Source: Planctomycetaceae bacterium (lineage in GTDB: Bacteria > Planctomycetota > Phycisphaerae > UBA1845 > UTPLA1). Taken from it: a stretch of 64,000 nucleotides of DNA. The notes under the pieces were generated by a model, which saw nothing but the letters and a program-made list of their open reading frames with translations, was not told the origin of the DNA and did no database searches. Of the stretch, positions 36,135 through 45,011 are shown in pieces. The first letter of the stretch is position 1; every line of letters starts with the position of its first letter. Made by a program: the position numbers and the translations under genes. Location: NCBI GenBank assembly GCA_011525745.1, contig WYBU01000009.1, positions 124,001 to 188,000 of the forward strand, read 5' to 3'.

Positions 36135-37061
36135 TTAAACCCACACCCCAAACGCCCGCCCCAGTTCCGCGGAGCTGAGCTCGCCGAGGAAGGCGAAGAC
36201 CATCGCGATAAACAGGATGCCCGTCGCCGATTGCGTGTTGCGCAGACGAACGCAGTCGCGGATCATGTAGGCCAGCACGCCCAGGCCCAGCAGCCCGACG
36301 CCGATGCGCAGGCCGAGCATGAGCCACAGCCACGTCGCCTGCGGGCCGTCGACGTTCAGCCACTCGCGCGACGCCGCCAGATTGACGGCCGCCCAAGCGC
36401 TTTTCAGCAGCACCATCACGGCCACGATGCTCGTCAGGCGCCGCAGCGGGTCGATCGGCATCGTCACGTGCGTGAGGTACGAATGGCCCAGCAACATGCC
36501 GGCCGTCACGGCGCCGAGCACGCCGGCGCCCAGCGCGGCGCTGATCCAGGCGGGCGCCAGCGCGGCGCTCATCCCGGCCGGTGACCGCGCGCCACGCGGC
36601 TCGGCCGGCGGGGACACGGCCGTGATCGTCGTGGAACCGTTTGCTCCGATGATCTCCACGCGTGACTCGCTTACGTATTCAGGCGAGGCCCGCGGCCAGG
36701 CTTGAGAAACGAGCGGCCCGTTCGGCGAGGCCAGCGACGCCGCGGCGATCAGAGTGCAGGCGGCGCCCAGCCAGCCGATGGTTCGGCGGCTGCGCTGCGG
36801 GGAGTCGCCGTTGCGCCCGACGGTCGTGAGGCCGACGACGACGACGATCGCCGAGACCGCGATGGCGGCGGCGGCGCGCCGCAAGACCGGTTCTTCGCGC
36901 CAGTTCGGCACGGTCGCCACGAAGACGCCGGCCGCCAGCAGCAGACCCAGCGCGACGCGCTGCATCAGGCGGAAGTAGCGCCACGACACGTGGTCGGTGC
37001 GGCACAGGCCGGTCATGGCCAGGCATCCGGAACAGAGCTGACAGAGGAATAAGACAATCAT
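36135..37061 (-). CDS. Multi-pass membrane protein of unknown function
   Basis: A 308-aa protein with about seven hydrophobic helices, including MIVLFLCQLCSGCL, ALGLLLAAGVFVATV, AIAVSAIVVVVGL, SAALGAGVLGAVTAGMLLG and GILFIAMVFAFLG. A hydrophilic loop of about 60 residues lies between helices 4 and 5. ATG 37061 follows caggtgg. A much longer open frame continues upstream across hslU; it is a shadow and was cut here. The gene is divergent from hslU, with 189 bp between. No family was recognised. Confidence 0.6.
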   Translation of the reverse strand: MIVLFLCQLCSGCLAMTGLCRTDHVSWRYFRLMQRVALGLLLAAGVFVATVPNWREEPVLRRAAAAIAVSAIVVVVGLTTVGRNGDSPQRSRRTIGWLGAACTLIAAASLASPNGPLVSQAWPRASPEYVSESRVEIIGANGSTTITAVSPPAEPRGARSPAGMSAALAPAWISAALGAGVLGAVTAGMLLGHSYLTHVTMPIDPLRRLTSIVAVMVLLKSAWAAVNLAASREWLNVDGPQATWLWLMLGLRIGVGLLGLGVLAYMIRDCVRLRNTQSATGILFIAMVFAFLGELSSAELGRAFGVWV

Positions 37062-37250
37062 GCTGGTGGGCCACCTGCCGGGAGCGACGGATCGGAGAGT
37101 ATATCCGGTCCGCGCAAGGAGTGATTCGCGCGGAGAGCGGGTGCGGGAAGGGACTTCCGCACGAGCGAATTGTCGCGGCGCTTGCACTGGGGGGTCGGAA
37201 CAGGAACCTCCGCATAGCGGCGACGGGCGTGACACGTCACAATACGCGGT

Positions 37251-38603
37251 ATGTCCGCACTTACACCGAGAGAAGTCGTCGCCGCGCTGGACCGTTACAT
37301 CATCGGCCAGCAGGAAGCCAAGCGCGCCGTAGCCGTGGCCATCCGCAACCGCTGGCGACGGCAGCAGCTTCCCGAGTCGATGCGGGCCGAAGTCGGCCCC
37401 AAAAACATCCTCATGGCGGGCCCCACCGGCGTCGGCAAGACCGAAATCGCCCGGCGGCTCGCGCAGCTTGTCAACGCCCCGTTCCTCAAGGTCGAGGCGA
37501 CCAAATACACCGAGGTCGGCTATCACGGCCGCGACGTCGAGACGATCATCCGCGACCTGCTGGAGCTGGCCGTCAACATGGTCCGCACCGAGCAGACCGA
37601 GGTGGTGCGGGCGCAGGCCGAGTCGGCGGTGGAAGAGGCGCTGCTCGATCTTGTGTTGCCCGGCGACGGCGAGACTTCGGATTCGCCTTCGGGCGCCGAC
37701 GACGACGGAGCGTCGGAGCGTCGCCGACGAACACGCGAAAAGCTGCGCGCCCAGTTGCGCGACGGAGCGCTCGACGAGCGGATGGTGGAACTGCGTGTCG
37801 AGCGTCGCGCCACGCCGATCGGGATGTTCGCCTCGAACATGTCGCTGGATCAGATCGATCCCGACATGCAGAACTTCCTCGAGCGGCTGATGCCGGGACA
37901 GACAAAGGACCGCCGCGTGACGATTCGCGAGGCGCGGCAACTGTTGTTTCAGCAGGAGAGCGAGAAGCTGATCGACCGCGAGAAGGTGGTCGAGATGGCG
38001 GTCGAGCGGACCGAGAACAACGGCATCGTGTTTCTCGACGAGATCGACAAGCTGTGCGGCAGCGATTCGCGCTACGGTCCCGACGTCAGTCGCCAGGGCG
38101 TGCAGCGCGACCTGCTGCCGATCATCGAGGGCTGCACGGTATCGACGCGGCACGCGCCGGTGCGGACCGATCACATCCTGTTCATCGCCGCCGGGGCGTT
38201 TCACGCGAGCAAGCCCAGCGATCTGATGCCCGAGCTTCAGGGGCGGCTGCCGATCCGCGTCGAGCTGACCGACCTGTCGCGATCGGACTTCGTGCGCATC
38301 CTGACGGAGCCGGACAACGCGCTGGTCAAGCAGCACGTGGCGCTGATGGCGACCGAGGGGGTGACAGTGAAGTTCGCCGACGACGCGATCGGGGCGATGG
38401 CTGACATCGCCGCGGAAGTGAACCGCTCGACGGAGAACATCGGCGCGCGGCGGCTGCACACGATCATGGAAAAGGTGCTCGAAGAGTTGAGCTTCGAGGC
38501 GTCGGACCGCGGCGGTTCGACGGTGACGATCGACGCCGCCTACGTGCAGCAGCGGCTGGCGGCGATCGCGCGGGACCAGGACCTGAGCAAGTTCATTCTG
38601 TAG
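37251..38603 (+). CDS. hslU: HslU, ATPase subunit of the HslUV protease
   Basis: A 450-aa AAA+ unfoldase. Walker A GPTGVGKT at 57-64; the substrate pore segment EVGYHGRDVE near 87-96; an I-domain (about 105-240) containing a short acidic low-complexity patch; Walker B GIVFLDEID near 262-270; and C-terminal DLSKFIL, the tail that inserts into HslV. ATG 37251 fits the family start (MSALTPREVV). HslV is usually encoded next to HslU, but no HslV lies in this window, so the protease subunit must be elsewhere if it is present. Confidence 0.96.
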   Translation: MSALTPREVVAALDRYIIGQQEAKRAVAVAIRNRWRRQQLPESMRAEVGPKNILMAGPTGVGKTEIARRLAQLVNAPFLKVEATKYTEVGYHGRDVETIIRDLLELAVNMVRTEQTEVVRAQAESAVEEALLDLVLPGDGETSDSPSGADDDGASERRRRTREKLRAQLRDGALDERMVELRVERRATPIGMFASNMSLDQIDPDMQNFLERLMPGQTKDRRVTIREARQLLFQQESEKLIDREKVVEMAVERTENNGIVFLDEIDKLCGSDSRYGPDVSRQGVQRDLLPIIEGCTVSTRHAPVRTDHILFIAAGAFHASKPSDLMPELQGRLPIRVELTDLSRSDFVRILTEPDNALVKQHVALMATEGVTVKFADDAIGAMADIAAEVNRSTENIGARRLHTIMEKVLEELSFEASDRGGSTVTIDAAYVQQRLAAIARDQDLSKFIL

Positions 38604-38828
38604 GAAATGTACGAAGGAAAAAGGGAAGCGACGGAGCGACGAAGCGGAAAGCGGGGGAAGTAGGGAACAAAAGCGGTCGAAGCGAACGACAACAGCACAG
38701 AGACCGGAGGAAGGCGCTAAACGAAGTCGAAAGATTCGGCGGGCCGCCGCGGCTCTGGGCTTGCGGCAGCCCGCCTTTTGAGGACAGCTCCCTTCCCTCC
38801 GGGTCCCCATCCTCCCCATGAAGATCGT

Positions 38829-38862
38829 GCGGAGGCCCGACCACGGGCAGTCGGACCTCCGC
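38829..38862. repeat. 13-bp inverted repeat in the gene-free stretch
   Basis: gcggaggcccgac (38829-38841) pairs with gtcggacctccgc (38850-38862) at 12 of 13 positions over an 8-base loop. Confidence 0.75.
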
Positions 38863-39252
38863 GGCCCCCCTCGCAGTCTCGGCTCGCCTGGACCCCCCCG
38901 AAAAGCAGACCGAGCACCGGCGACTGCGCGAAGCGCGCAGGTTGTTTGCGCTGGCGTGTGCGGTCGGAAGCCAATCGTGCCTGAATGGGCTTGGACCGGA
39001 CCGGCCCTGCGCGCACCCCCTGAACGAACAGGGCCGGCCGGACTGTATGCGGTGGACGTGGCGCGGGTGTGAATCGCGTCGTGCGTCGAGCGAGCGGCCA
39101 AGCCCCCCGGCCGCCGGCTCTCGTCGATGTCTCGGATGGGCGAGAAGACGTCGAGCGGTCTGATGAAGTCGGGTCAATACCCGGCAAGAAACCGATGAAA
39201 TCCGAAGATCGTAAAGACCCGTCTTTCTCGCACAAACATCTCGGACATATCA

Positions 39253-39280
39253 ACTCTACAAGGCTCGTGCGATAAGTCAA
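39253..39280 (-). promoter_or_regulatory. Candidate leftward promoter with no gene downstream
   Basis: On the minus strand, TTGACT (39275-39280), a 16-bp spacer and TAGAGT (39253-39258). The next leftward sequence is the structured gene-free stretch, then the antisense strand of hslU. Confidence 0.35.
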
Positions 39281-39666
39281 ATGTCGGGGGAGTGCTTTAA
39301 CCTTATCATCGGAAGGGAACGGGGAACAGAAGAAACGCATGGAGGCATAAGGGCGCCGCGCGGGCTTCGCCCGCAACCCAACCGGGGTATCGTCGTTCGC
39401 GGATCAAACCGTTGCGAGCTGCGAAGAGTGCCGGCATCAGTAGTGCGAGGTGTACAAAGAGAGCGACGCAGGGAAGTGAATGCGGCCGGCATCATTGTCG
39501 GTCAGTGGGCGCGAAGTGTGCGCGCTGCGGCGCGATGCTCGGCAGTCGAGTGCGGTGCGACGTCAATTCAGATGTCCTGTTGAATACGTGGGACGTGTTG
39601 GTGGAAAAGCGTTTTACCTTCGGCGGAATGTGGCGATTCGTCGACCTGTCCGCGCATGTGCGGGCA

Positions 39667-40764
39667 TCAGTCAGGGAAAAGTCGTAACTGCGTGGATTCC
39701 GCCTCGCGGCGAGAATCGGGAGCGGCACACTCCGACGACGCCGCGCCGACATCCTCCGGCGACGGTCGGTCGCCGCACGTTGCGGCGCCCTTCGGAAAAG
39801 CCGAGGCCCGCCCCAGCGCGTTCAGGCCGTAGCGCCGGCACGACATCACGAAAAGCTGCGCCACGCTGTTCCAGTAGACGCCGCCGCCGCGCATGCGGCT
39901 GCCGAAGCGAGGATCATTCAGACGCCCGCCGCGAATTTCGCGAATGCGCGACTCGATGCGACCGGCGCGGTCGGGCAGCGCCGCCTCGATGCGCGACAGA
40001 AACACCGACTCGACGCTGCCGGGCAGCCGCAACGCGATGTAGCCGGCCGAAACGGCGCCGCACTCGGCCGCGCGCTCCAGCACGCGCGGCACGTCGCGAT
40101 CGTTGAGGCCGGGGATGATCGGAGCGACCATGACACCGACGCGCACGCCGGCCGCCGCCAACGTGCGCAGCGCATCGAAGCGGCGCGAGGGGGGCGGGGC
40201 GTTCGGCTCGACGGCACGCGCCACGTCGTCGTCGATGAAGGCGATGCTCTGGTAAACGCCGCCGTCGCTCTGCTCCTGAAGGCGCAGCAGCAGATCGACG
40301 TCGCGCACGACGAGGTAAGACTTGGTCACGACGCTCGCCGGATTGCGGAAATCAAGGCACACCTCCAGGCAACGACGCGTCAGGCCATAGACCGCTTCGA
40401 GCGGCTGGTAGCAGTCGGTGACGCCGGAGAAGTTGACCAGCTCGCGCTTCCACGAGCGCCTATTGAAGGCCTGCGCCAGCAACTCCGGTGCGTTGGTTTT
40501 GACGATCAGACGCGTGTCGAAGTCGGTGCCCGCGCCGAAACCGAGATATTCGTGCGATGGCCTGGCGTAGCAATAGGCGCACGCGTGCTGACAGCCGCGA
40601 TAGGGATTGGCCGACCAGCGGAACGGCAGATCGGGGCTGTCGTTCTCGGACAGGATCGAGCCGGCGGTTTCTTCAAAGACCTCGATCTTTGCGGGCGGGG
40701 GTGGCTCGAGCCACACGCGGTGCTCCGACAGGTAGGGGTTGGGCGGATTGTCGACGTGTCGCAT
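39667..40764 (-). CDS. PA0069-type radical SAM protein
   Basis: A 365-aa protein. NPYRGCQHACAYCYAR gives three iron-sulfur cysteines, Cys58, Cys62 and Cys65 (CxxxCxxC). The surrounding segments VNFSGVTDCYQPLE and KSYLVVRDVDLLLRL, and the short end LRLFPD, match the PA0069 family, which is related to spore photoproduct lyase-like radical SAM proteins. The family's reaction is not established. ATG 40764 lies at the usual family start. The gene is alone on its strand and divergent from the SPFH gene. Confidence 0.88.
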   Translation of the reverse strand: MRHVDNPPNPYLSEHRVWLEPPPPAKIEVFEETAGSILSENDSPDLPFRWSANPYRGCQHACAYCYARPSHEYLGFGAGTDFDTRLIVKTNAPELLAQAFNRRSWKRELVNFSGVTDCYQPLEAVYGLTRRCLEVCLDFRNPASVVTKSYLVVRDVDLLLRLQEQSDGGVYQSIAFIDDDVARAVEPNAPPPSRRFDALRTLAAAGVRVGVMVAPIIPGLNDRDVPRVLERAAECGAVSAGYIALRLPGSVESVFLSRIEAALPDRAGRIESRIREIRGGRLNDPRFGSRMRGGGVYWNSVAQLFVMSCRRYGLNALGRASAFPKGAATCGDRPSPEDVGAASSECAAPDSRREAESTQLRLFPD

Positions 40765-40979
40765 GGCGATGGCCCCGGCCGCGTGCCGCCTGGATCATAT
40801 TCGATAACAGTTTGGAATTCCAGTGTCCGGCGGGTGAAGCAAGTGTCGAGTGTCACGAGCCGACGAAATAATAATCAGGTTCTTTGAAGAGACTGTAAGC
40901 TTATTTTCTGTAATGAGTTATGTGGTTTTCGTCCTTGAGGCCCTTCGCTCTTGTGCCTTTCGCGCGTGAATTCCGCAGT

Positions 40980-41011
40980 GTGATATCGTTATGATATAAT
41001 GTCGTTATCAC
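40980..41011 (+). promoter_or_regulatory. Extended -10 promoter inside a possible operator, upstream of the SPFH gene
   Basis: TGATATAAT (40992-41000) is a perfect extended -10. It sits between GTGATA (40980-40985) and TATCAC (41006-41011), and overlaps the direct repeats TCGTTAT at 40986-40992 and 41002-41008. Any -35 is weak. The repeat layout suits a ribbon-helix-helix regulator such as the Arc-like protein encoded downstream. Confidence 0.5.
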
Positions 41012-41042
41012 GCACAACCCACACAAAGTGGAGGAGACTCAC

Positions 41043-41945
41043 ATGGTGACCGAATTCGAGCGAAAGCCGTTCGGAGGCTGGCCCGCGCTGTTCATCCTGT
41101 TGGTGCTTTCACTCGCGAACATCTGCACACTGATCTGGACGATCAATCGCGCCGCGACTCTGCACGAAGCCGCGGCCGGCTGGAACCTCGCCTGGCCGAT
41201 CATCGGGGCGGCGTTGTGCCTGGCGATTCTCGTGTTCCTGTGGTTCGGGCTGTTCGAGCTTGAGCCGAATGAAGCCGCGGTGCTGGTGCTCTTCGGCGCC
41301 TACAAGGGCACGGTCAGTCAGCCGGGCTTCCACTATGCCAATCCGCTGTACATCAAGAAAAAGATCTCGCTGCGCGCCCGTAATCTCAACGGCGCCAAGC
41401 TGAAGGTCAACGATCAGCGCGGCAACCCGATCGAGATCGCGGTCGTGGTCGTGTGGCGCGTCGAAGACACCGTCAAGGCGGTCTTCGAAGTCGACAACTA
41501 TCAGGACTATGTGACGGTGCAGAGCGAATCGGCCGTGCGTCACCTGGCCGGCGCGTATCCCTACGACACCTCCGACGAGCAGAAGGTCTCGCTGCGCGGC
41601 AACATGGACGACATCGCGCGCACGCTTCGTTCGGAGTTGCAGGGCAAGCTGGCCAAGGCCGGCGTTGTGGTCGAAGAGGCCTGGCTCAGTCATCTGGCCT
41701 ATGCGCCCGAGATCGCCGGTGCGATGTTGCGACGGCAGCAGGCCGAGGCTGTCGTGGCGGCCCGCACGCGAATCGTCGAAGGCGCCGTCGGGATGGTGCA
41801 GTTGGCGCTGGAGCACATCGAGCGGGACGGCATCGTCGAGCTGGACAGCGAGCGCAAGGCGTCGATGGTGTCGAACCTGCTGGTGGTGCTGTGCAGCGAG
41901 CAGGGCGCGCATCCCGTCGTGAACACGGGCACACTTTATTCATAG
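41043..41945 (+). CDS. SPFH/Band 7 membrane scaffold protein
   Basis: A 300-aa inner-membrane protein. Two N-terminal helices (about 13-33 and 53-75) are followed by the SPFH domain: LEPNEAAVLVLFGAYKGTV, GFHYANPLY, VNDQRGNPIEIAVVVVWRV, then a helical part (EIAGAMLRRQQAEAVVAARTR). SPFH proteins form membrane microdomain scaffolds. ATG 41043 has ggaggag upstream; GTG 41028 is an alternative. It is followed by a small Arc-like gene, a recurrent SPFH neighbour. Confidence 0.9.
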   Translation: MVTEFERKPFGGWPALFILLVLSLANICTLIWTINRAATLHEAAAGWNLAWPIIGAALCLAILVFLWFGLFELEPNEAAVLVLFGAYKGTVSQPGFHYANPLYIKKKISLRARNLNGAKLKVNDQRGNPIEIAVVVVWRVEDTVKAVFEVDNYQDYVTVQSESAVRHLAGAYPYDTSDEQKVSLRGNMDDIARTLRSELQGKLAKAGVVVEEAWLSHLAYAPEIAGAMLRRQQAEAVVAARTRIVEGAVGMVQLALEHIERDGIVELDSERKASMVSNLLVVLCSEQGAHPVVNTGTLYS

Positions 41946-42058
41946 GCGCCGAAGCTTCGAGACGATCAGCGCCACAAGGCCCCGCCCATTTGGGCGGGGC
42001 GCTAGGCGCGAGCGGCGTGCGTATGACTTGCTCGAAGCGAGAATGCAGCGGAGCAGGC

Positions 42059-42286
42059 ATGGCCTCGGGCGGCGACAAGAAAGCGATCTTGCTGAGGATT
42101 CCCGCCGACATGTGGGAACACCTCAATCGCTGGGCGCGCGACGATCTGCGCAGCCTTAACGCGCAGATCGAGTTTCTGCTGCGCGAAGCGCTGCGCCGAC
42201 GGCTGGGACGCCGCGCGGCGCAGGACGGAAATCCGCGCGAAACGCCGCCGACTGACGGTTCATCCGAGGATTCGCCGACATCATGA
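42059..42286 (+). CDS. Arc-like ribbon-helix-helix DNA-binding protein
   Basis: A 75-aa protein. KKAILLRIPADMWEHLNRWA followed by LRSLNAQIEFLLREALRRR is a ribbon-helix-helix pattern: a basic strand, then two helices. ATG 42059 has gcggagcaggc upstream; ATG 42023 is an in-frame alternative. It lies 113 bp after the SPFH gene on the same strand and is probably co-transcribed. It may repress this operon by binding the short repeats at 40980-41011, which is inference from the fold and site layout. Confidence 0.75.
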   Translation: MASGGDKKAILLRIPADMWEHLNRWARDDLRSLNAQIEFLLREALRRRLGRRAAQDGNPRETPPTDGSSEDSPTS

Positions 42287-42320
42287 TTCCGTTGCCGTGC
42301 TCTGCATCCCGCCGATGTGG

Positions 42321-42391
42321 CATGGTCAAACCGTCGCGCGATTCGACTCCGCAGGCTACGGACGAACATTCATCGCGACGGCTTGGCCATG
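42321..42391. repeat. Family A palindromic element, copy 2
   Basis: catggtcaaaccgtcgcg (42321-42338) faces cgcgacggcttggccatg (42374-42391); 16 of 18 positions match, with one mismatch a G-U wobble. The changed base (ccgtcg for ccctcg) is altered in both arms, so the pairing is conserved. Confidence 0.9.
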
Positions 42392-42510
42392 TCGGCCGCG
42401 AGCGACGGGCGAAGGCGGCACGTTATGGTGGTTCAGATCGTTCCAGTCCCCGCCCCCGCAGCCCGCGTTTCCGCGTCGCCGAAAAGCCGAAAGCACTTTG
42501 AAAGCGGCGC

Positions 42511-42582
42511 CGCCGCTCCCTCACGGTCGCGGTTCGGTTAAGCCGGGGCGCGTGCCGCCGCTCGCTCAGGGTCGCGGTTCGG
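42511..42582. repeat. Family D direct repeats (gctccctcacggtcgcggtt type)
   Basis: Two direct copies, cgctccctcacggtcgcgg and cgctcgctcagggtcgcgg, about 43 bp apart. The same sequence occurs as an inverted pair at 63173-63317. Confidence 0.75.
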
Positions 42583-42698
42583 TTCAAGCAAGACATTTCC
42601 GGCCTCGCTTCACGGCCGCCCTTTTCCGACCCGCATTCCTGCATTACTCTGCCCCTCACGCTTGCCGTCCGCCCGGCCGGTCAATAGGATTTTGTTTC

Positions 42699-44228
42699 AT
42701 GCTCGTCAAGGTTCGCAGCATGACGCTGGTGGGCATCGACGCCGCCCCGTGCGAGGTCGAAGTCAACGTCTCCAGCCGCGGCTTCGCCACCGCCGCGATC
42801 GTCGGAATGCCCGACGCGGCCGTCAAAGAGAGCCTCGAACGCATCCGCACGGCGCTGATCAACTGCGGCTATGACGAGCCGTCCAACCGCACGCTGATCA
42901 ACCTCGCGCCCGCCGACATCCGCAAGGAAGGCCCGCTCTTCGACCTGCCGATCGCGCTGGGCATGTTGTTCGCCGTCTCCGGCGCCGTGCCCGAATCGCT
43001 GTCGCGCTACATTATCGCCGGCGAGCTGGCGTTGGACGGCCGCGTGCGCCCCATCCGCGGCGCGATGTCGATGACCATGCTGGCGCAGCGCGAGGGCATT
43101 CCGGCCGTGATCGTGCCGCGCGAAAACGCCAACGAAGCGGCGGTCGTCGAGGGCATCGAGGTGATCGGCGTCGGCTCGCTGACCGAGGCGGTGGGGCACC
43201 TGACCGACGAATGCCCGATCGATCCGACGAACGTCGACATTCAGGAGGTCTTCACCCAGGCGGCGCGCTACGACCTCGATTTCGCCGACGTGCGCGGGCA
43301 GGAGTTCTGCAAGCGCGCCATGATCATCGCTGCCGCCGGCAATCACAACATGCTGATGATCGGTCCGCCCGGCGCGGGCAAGACGCTGATGGCCAAGTGC
43401 CTGCCGACGATTCTGCCCAAGCTGTCGCTGGCCGAATCGCTGGAGACGACGCGCATCTGGTCGGCGGCCGGCAAGCTGCGTCCGGGCGAGCCGCTGATCG
43501 CGGTGCGGCCGGTGCGCACGCCGCACCATTCGGCCAGTGCTCCGGCGCTGGTCGGCGGCGGGACGATTCCGCAGGCGGGCGAAGTGTCGCTGGCGCATCA
43601 CGGGGTGCTGTTTCTCGACGAGCTGCCGGAGTTTCAGCGATCGATTCTCGAAACGCTGCGCCAGCCGCTCGAGGACGGCGCGGTGACGATCGCGCGGTCG
43701 CACAGCACGATCCGCTTTCCGGCGGAGTTCATGCTGGTGGCGTCGATGAACCCGTGCCCGTGCGGCTATCTGTCCGATCCGCGGCGGCCGTGCAAGTGTT
43801 CGCCGATTCAGGTCGAGAAGTATCGGGCGCGGGTCAGCGGGCCGCTGATCGATCGCATCGACATTCACGTGACGGTGACGGCGGTGCCCTATTCGGAGCT
43901 GCGGCAGGAGCGCAGCGGCACCGGCTCGGCGACGATGCGCGAGCAGGTCGTGGCGGCGCGAGAGCGTCAGCGGGCGCGGTTCGGCGATCACAAGACGATG
44001 TTCAACGCGCGGATGGGCCCGCGGATGGTGCGGCAGTTCTGCAAGCTGGACGACGACGGCGAAATGATTCTCAAGCAGGCGATGAACGAGCTGGGGCTGT
44101 CGGCGCGGGCTCATGACAAGGTGCTGCGCGTGGCGAGGACGATCGCCGATCTGGAAGGCTCTGAGCGCATCCGCGCCGAGCACGTCAGCGAGGCGGTGCA
44201 CTATCGGCAGCTCGATCGGCAGAAGTAG
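42699..44228 (+). CDS. comM: YifB/ComM family Mg-chelatase-like AAA+ ATPase
   Basis: A 509-aa AAA+ protein. The N-terminal domain starts MLVKVRSMTLVGIDA, typical of the family, and includes GMPDAAVKESLERI. Walker A is GPPGAGKT; Walker B region HHGVLFLDELPEF; then MNPCPCGY and a cysteine patch CKCS typical of YifB. ComM acts as a hexameric helicase promoting branch migration in natural transformation. ATG 42699 has an aggat-type site upstream. ruvA follows 137 bp downstream on the same strand, another branch-migration gene. Confidence 0.93.
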   Translation: MLVKVRSMTLVGIDAAPCEVEVNVSSRGFATAAIVGMPDAAVKESLERIRTALINCGYDEPSNRTLINLAPADIRKEGPLFDLPIALGMLFAVSGAVPESLSRYIIAGELALDGRVRPIRGAMSMTMLAQREGIPAVIVPRENANEAAVVEGIEVIGVGSLTEAVGHLTDECPIDPTNVDIQEVFTQAARYDLDFADVRGQEFCKRAMIIAAAGNHNMLMIGPPGAGKTLMAKCLPTILPKLSLAESLETTRIWSAAGKLRPGEPLIAVRPVRTPHHSASAPALVGGGTIPQAGEVSLAHHGVLFLDELPEFQRSILETLRQPLEDGAVTIARSHSTIRFPAEFMLVASMNPCPCGYLSDPRRPCKCSPIQVEKYRARVSGPLIDRIDIHVTVTAVPYSELRQERSGTGSATMREQVVAARERQRARFGDHKTMFNARMGPRMVRQFCKLDDDGEMILKQAMNELGLSARAHDKVLRVARTIADLEGSERIRAEHVSEAVHYRQLDRQK

Positions 44229-44365
44229 CGGCCGGCGCTGCGGCCGCGCCGGCACAGTCCGCGGTTCGGACCGAAACTGGTGCGGCACGGGATTTCAGCC
44301 GGGGCCGGCGATCGAATCGACGCCGCCCCTCCCCACAAGACGCCGTTCGACGCCATAATGCCGCC

Positions 44366-44995
44366 ATGATCGTGCGACTGACGGGCAAGCTGCTGGAAGT
44401 GGGCGAAGATTCCGTGCTGCTCGAGCACGACGGCGTCACGTACGAGGTTCTGGCGCCGGCCTACGCCTGCGGCGAGCTCGCCGCCCGCCGCGGCCAGACC
44501 GTTACGCTGCACACGTTCGAGTATTTCGAAGGCGCGCCTGGCGGCGGCAACCTCACGCCGCGCATTGTGGGTTTCGCCAGCGCCGACGATCGCCGCTTCT
44601 TCGAGCAGTTCACTTCGGTCAAGGGCATCGGCACGCGACGCGGCTTGCGGGCGCTGGTCGAGCCGGCCGCGCGGATCGCCCGCGACATCGAGGCCGGCGA
44701 CGTCAAGGGCCTGTCGCGGCTGCCGGGCGTCGGACCGCGCACGGCGCAGCAGATCGTGGCCGAGCTGCGCGGCAAGGTTGAGGCCTTTGCGCGCGGCGCG
44801 GTCGGCGCTGCGCCGCCGGAGTCGGCGCTGTCACAGGCGCAGCGCGATGCGCTGGAGCTGCTGGCGGCGTGGGGCGATTCGCGGGCCGATGCACGGCGCT
44901 GGCTGGAACGGGCCGCGCAGGCGAATCCGGATCTGGCGGCCGTCGAGGATTGGGTCAAGGCGGCTTATCGCGTGAAGGCGGGCGCGGGGGCGTGA
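44366..44995 (+). CDS. ruvA: Holliday junction branch-migration protein RuvA
   Basis: A 209-aa DNA-binding subunit of RuvAB. Domain I is an OB fold (MIVRLTGKLLEVGEDSVLLE). The two helix-hairpin-helix motifs are SVKGIGTRRGLRAL and RLPGVGPRTAQQIVAEL. A flexible link leads to a C-terminal domain III that contacts RuvB. Length matches the family. ruvB is not in this window. ATG 44366 fits the family start exactly. Confidence 0.95.
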   Translation: MIVRLTGKLLEVGEDSVLLEHDGVTYEVLAPAYACGELAARRGQTVTLHTFEYFEGAPGGGNLTPRIVGFASADDRRFFEQFTSVKGIGTRRGLRALVEPAARIARDIEAGDVKGLSRLPGVGPRTAQQIVAELRGKVEAFARGAVGAAPPESALSQAQRDALELLAAWGDSRADARRWLERAAQANPDLAAVEDWVKAAYRVKAGAGA

Positions 44996-45011
44996 GGCGC
45001 GCAGAAACACG

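Larger units (their letters stand above)
38604..39666. other. 1-kb gene-free stretch, several hairpins, candidate structured RNA
   Basis: No supported coding frame. The minus strand shows a promoter-like pair (39253-39280), followed downstream by four stems. One is ccggccggccctg/cagggccgg (about 38993-39040). Another is ctgcgcg-ctt-cgcgcag (38924-38940). A third is the 13-bp stem at 38829-38862, and the last is ggcgggc/gcccgcc (38736-38776). No RNase P, tmRNA or SRP signature was recognised. The 38604-38700 part is a purine-rich spacer. Confidence 0.45.
42287..42698. other. Repeat-rich intergenic region before comM
   Basis: It contains family A copy 2 (42321-42391) and two family D units (42511-42582). 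Open frames through it are shadows extending the comM frame. Confidence 0.6.

Noticed and set aside
36135-39101. A single 988-codon leftward frame covering the membrane protein and the region antisense to hslU
   Set aside because: Only the part after 37061 has membrane-protein character and a ribosome site. The rest is antisense to hslU and then crosses the gene-free stretch.
38604-39666. RNase P RNA, tmRNA or SRP RNA in the gene-free stretch
   Set aside because: I looked on both strands for the conserved P4 core of RNase P, the tRNA-like ends and tag frame of tmRNA, and the SRP tetraloop region. None was convincing. Only an unspecified structured RNA is proposed.
39412-39687. Plus-strand frame with a CARCG-type cysteine pair
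   Set aside because: It overlaps the 3' end of the radical SAM gene, has no ribosome site, and only one CxxC, so a zinc ribbon is not supported.
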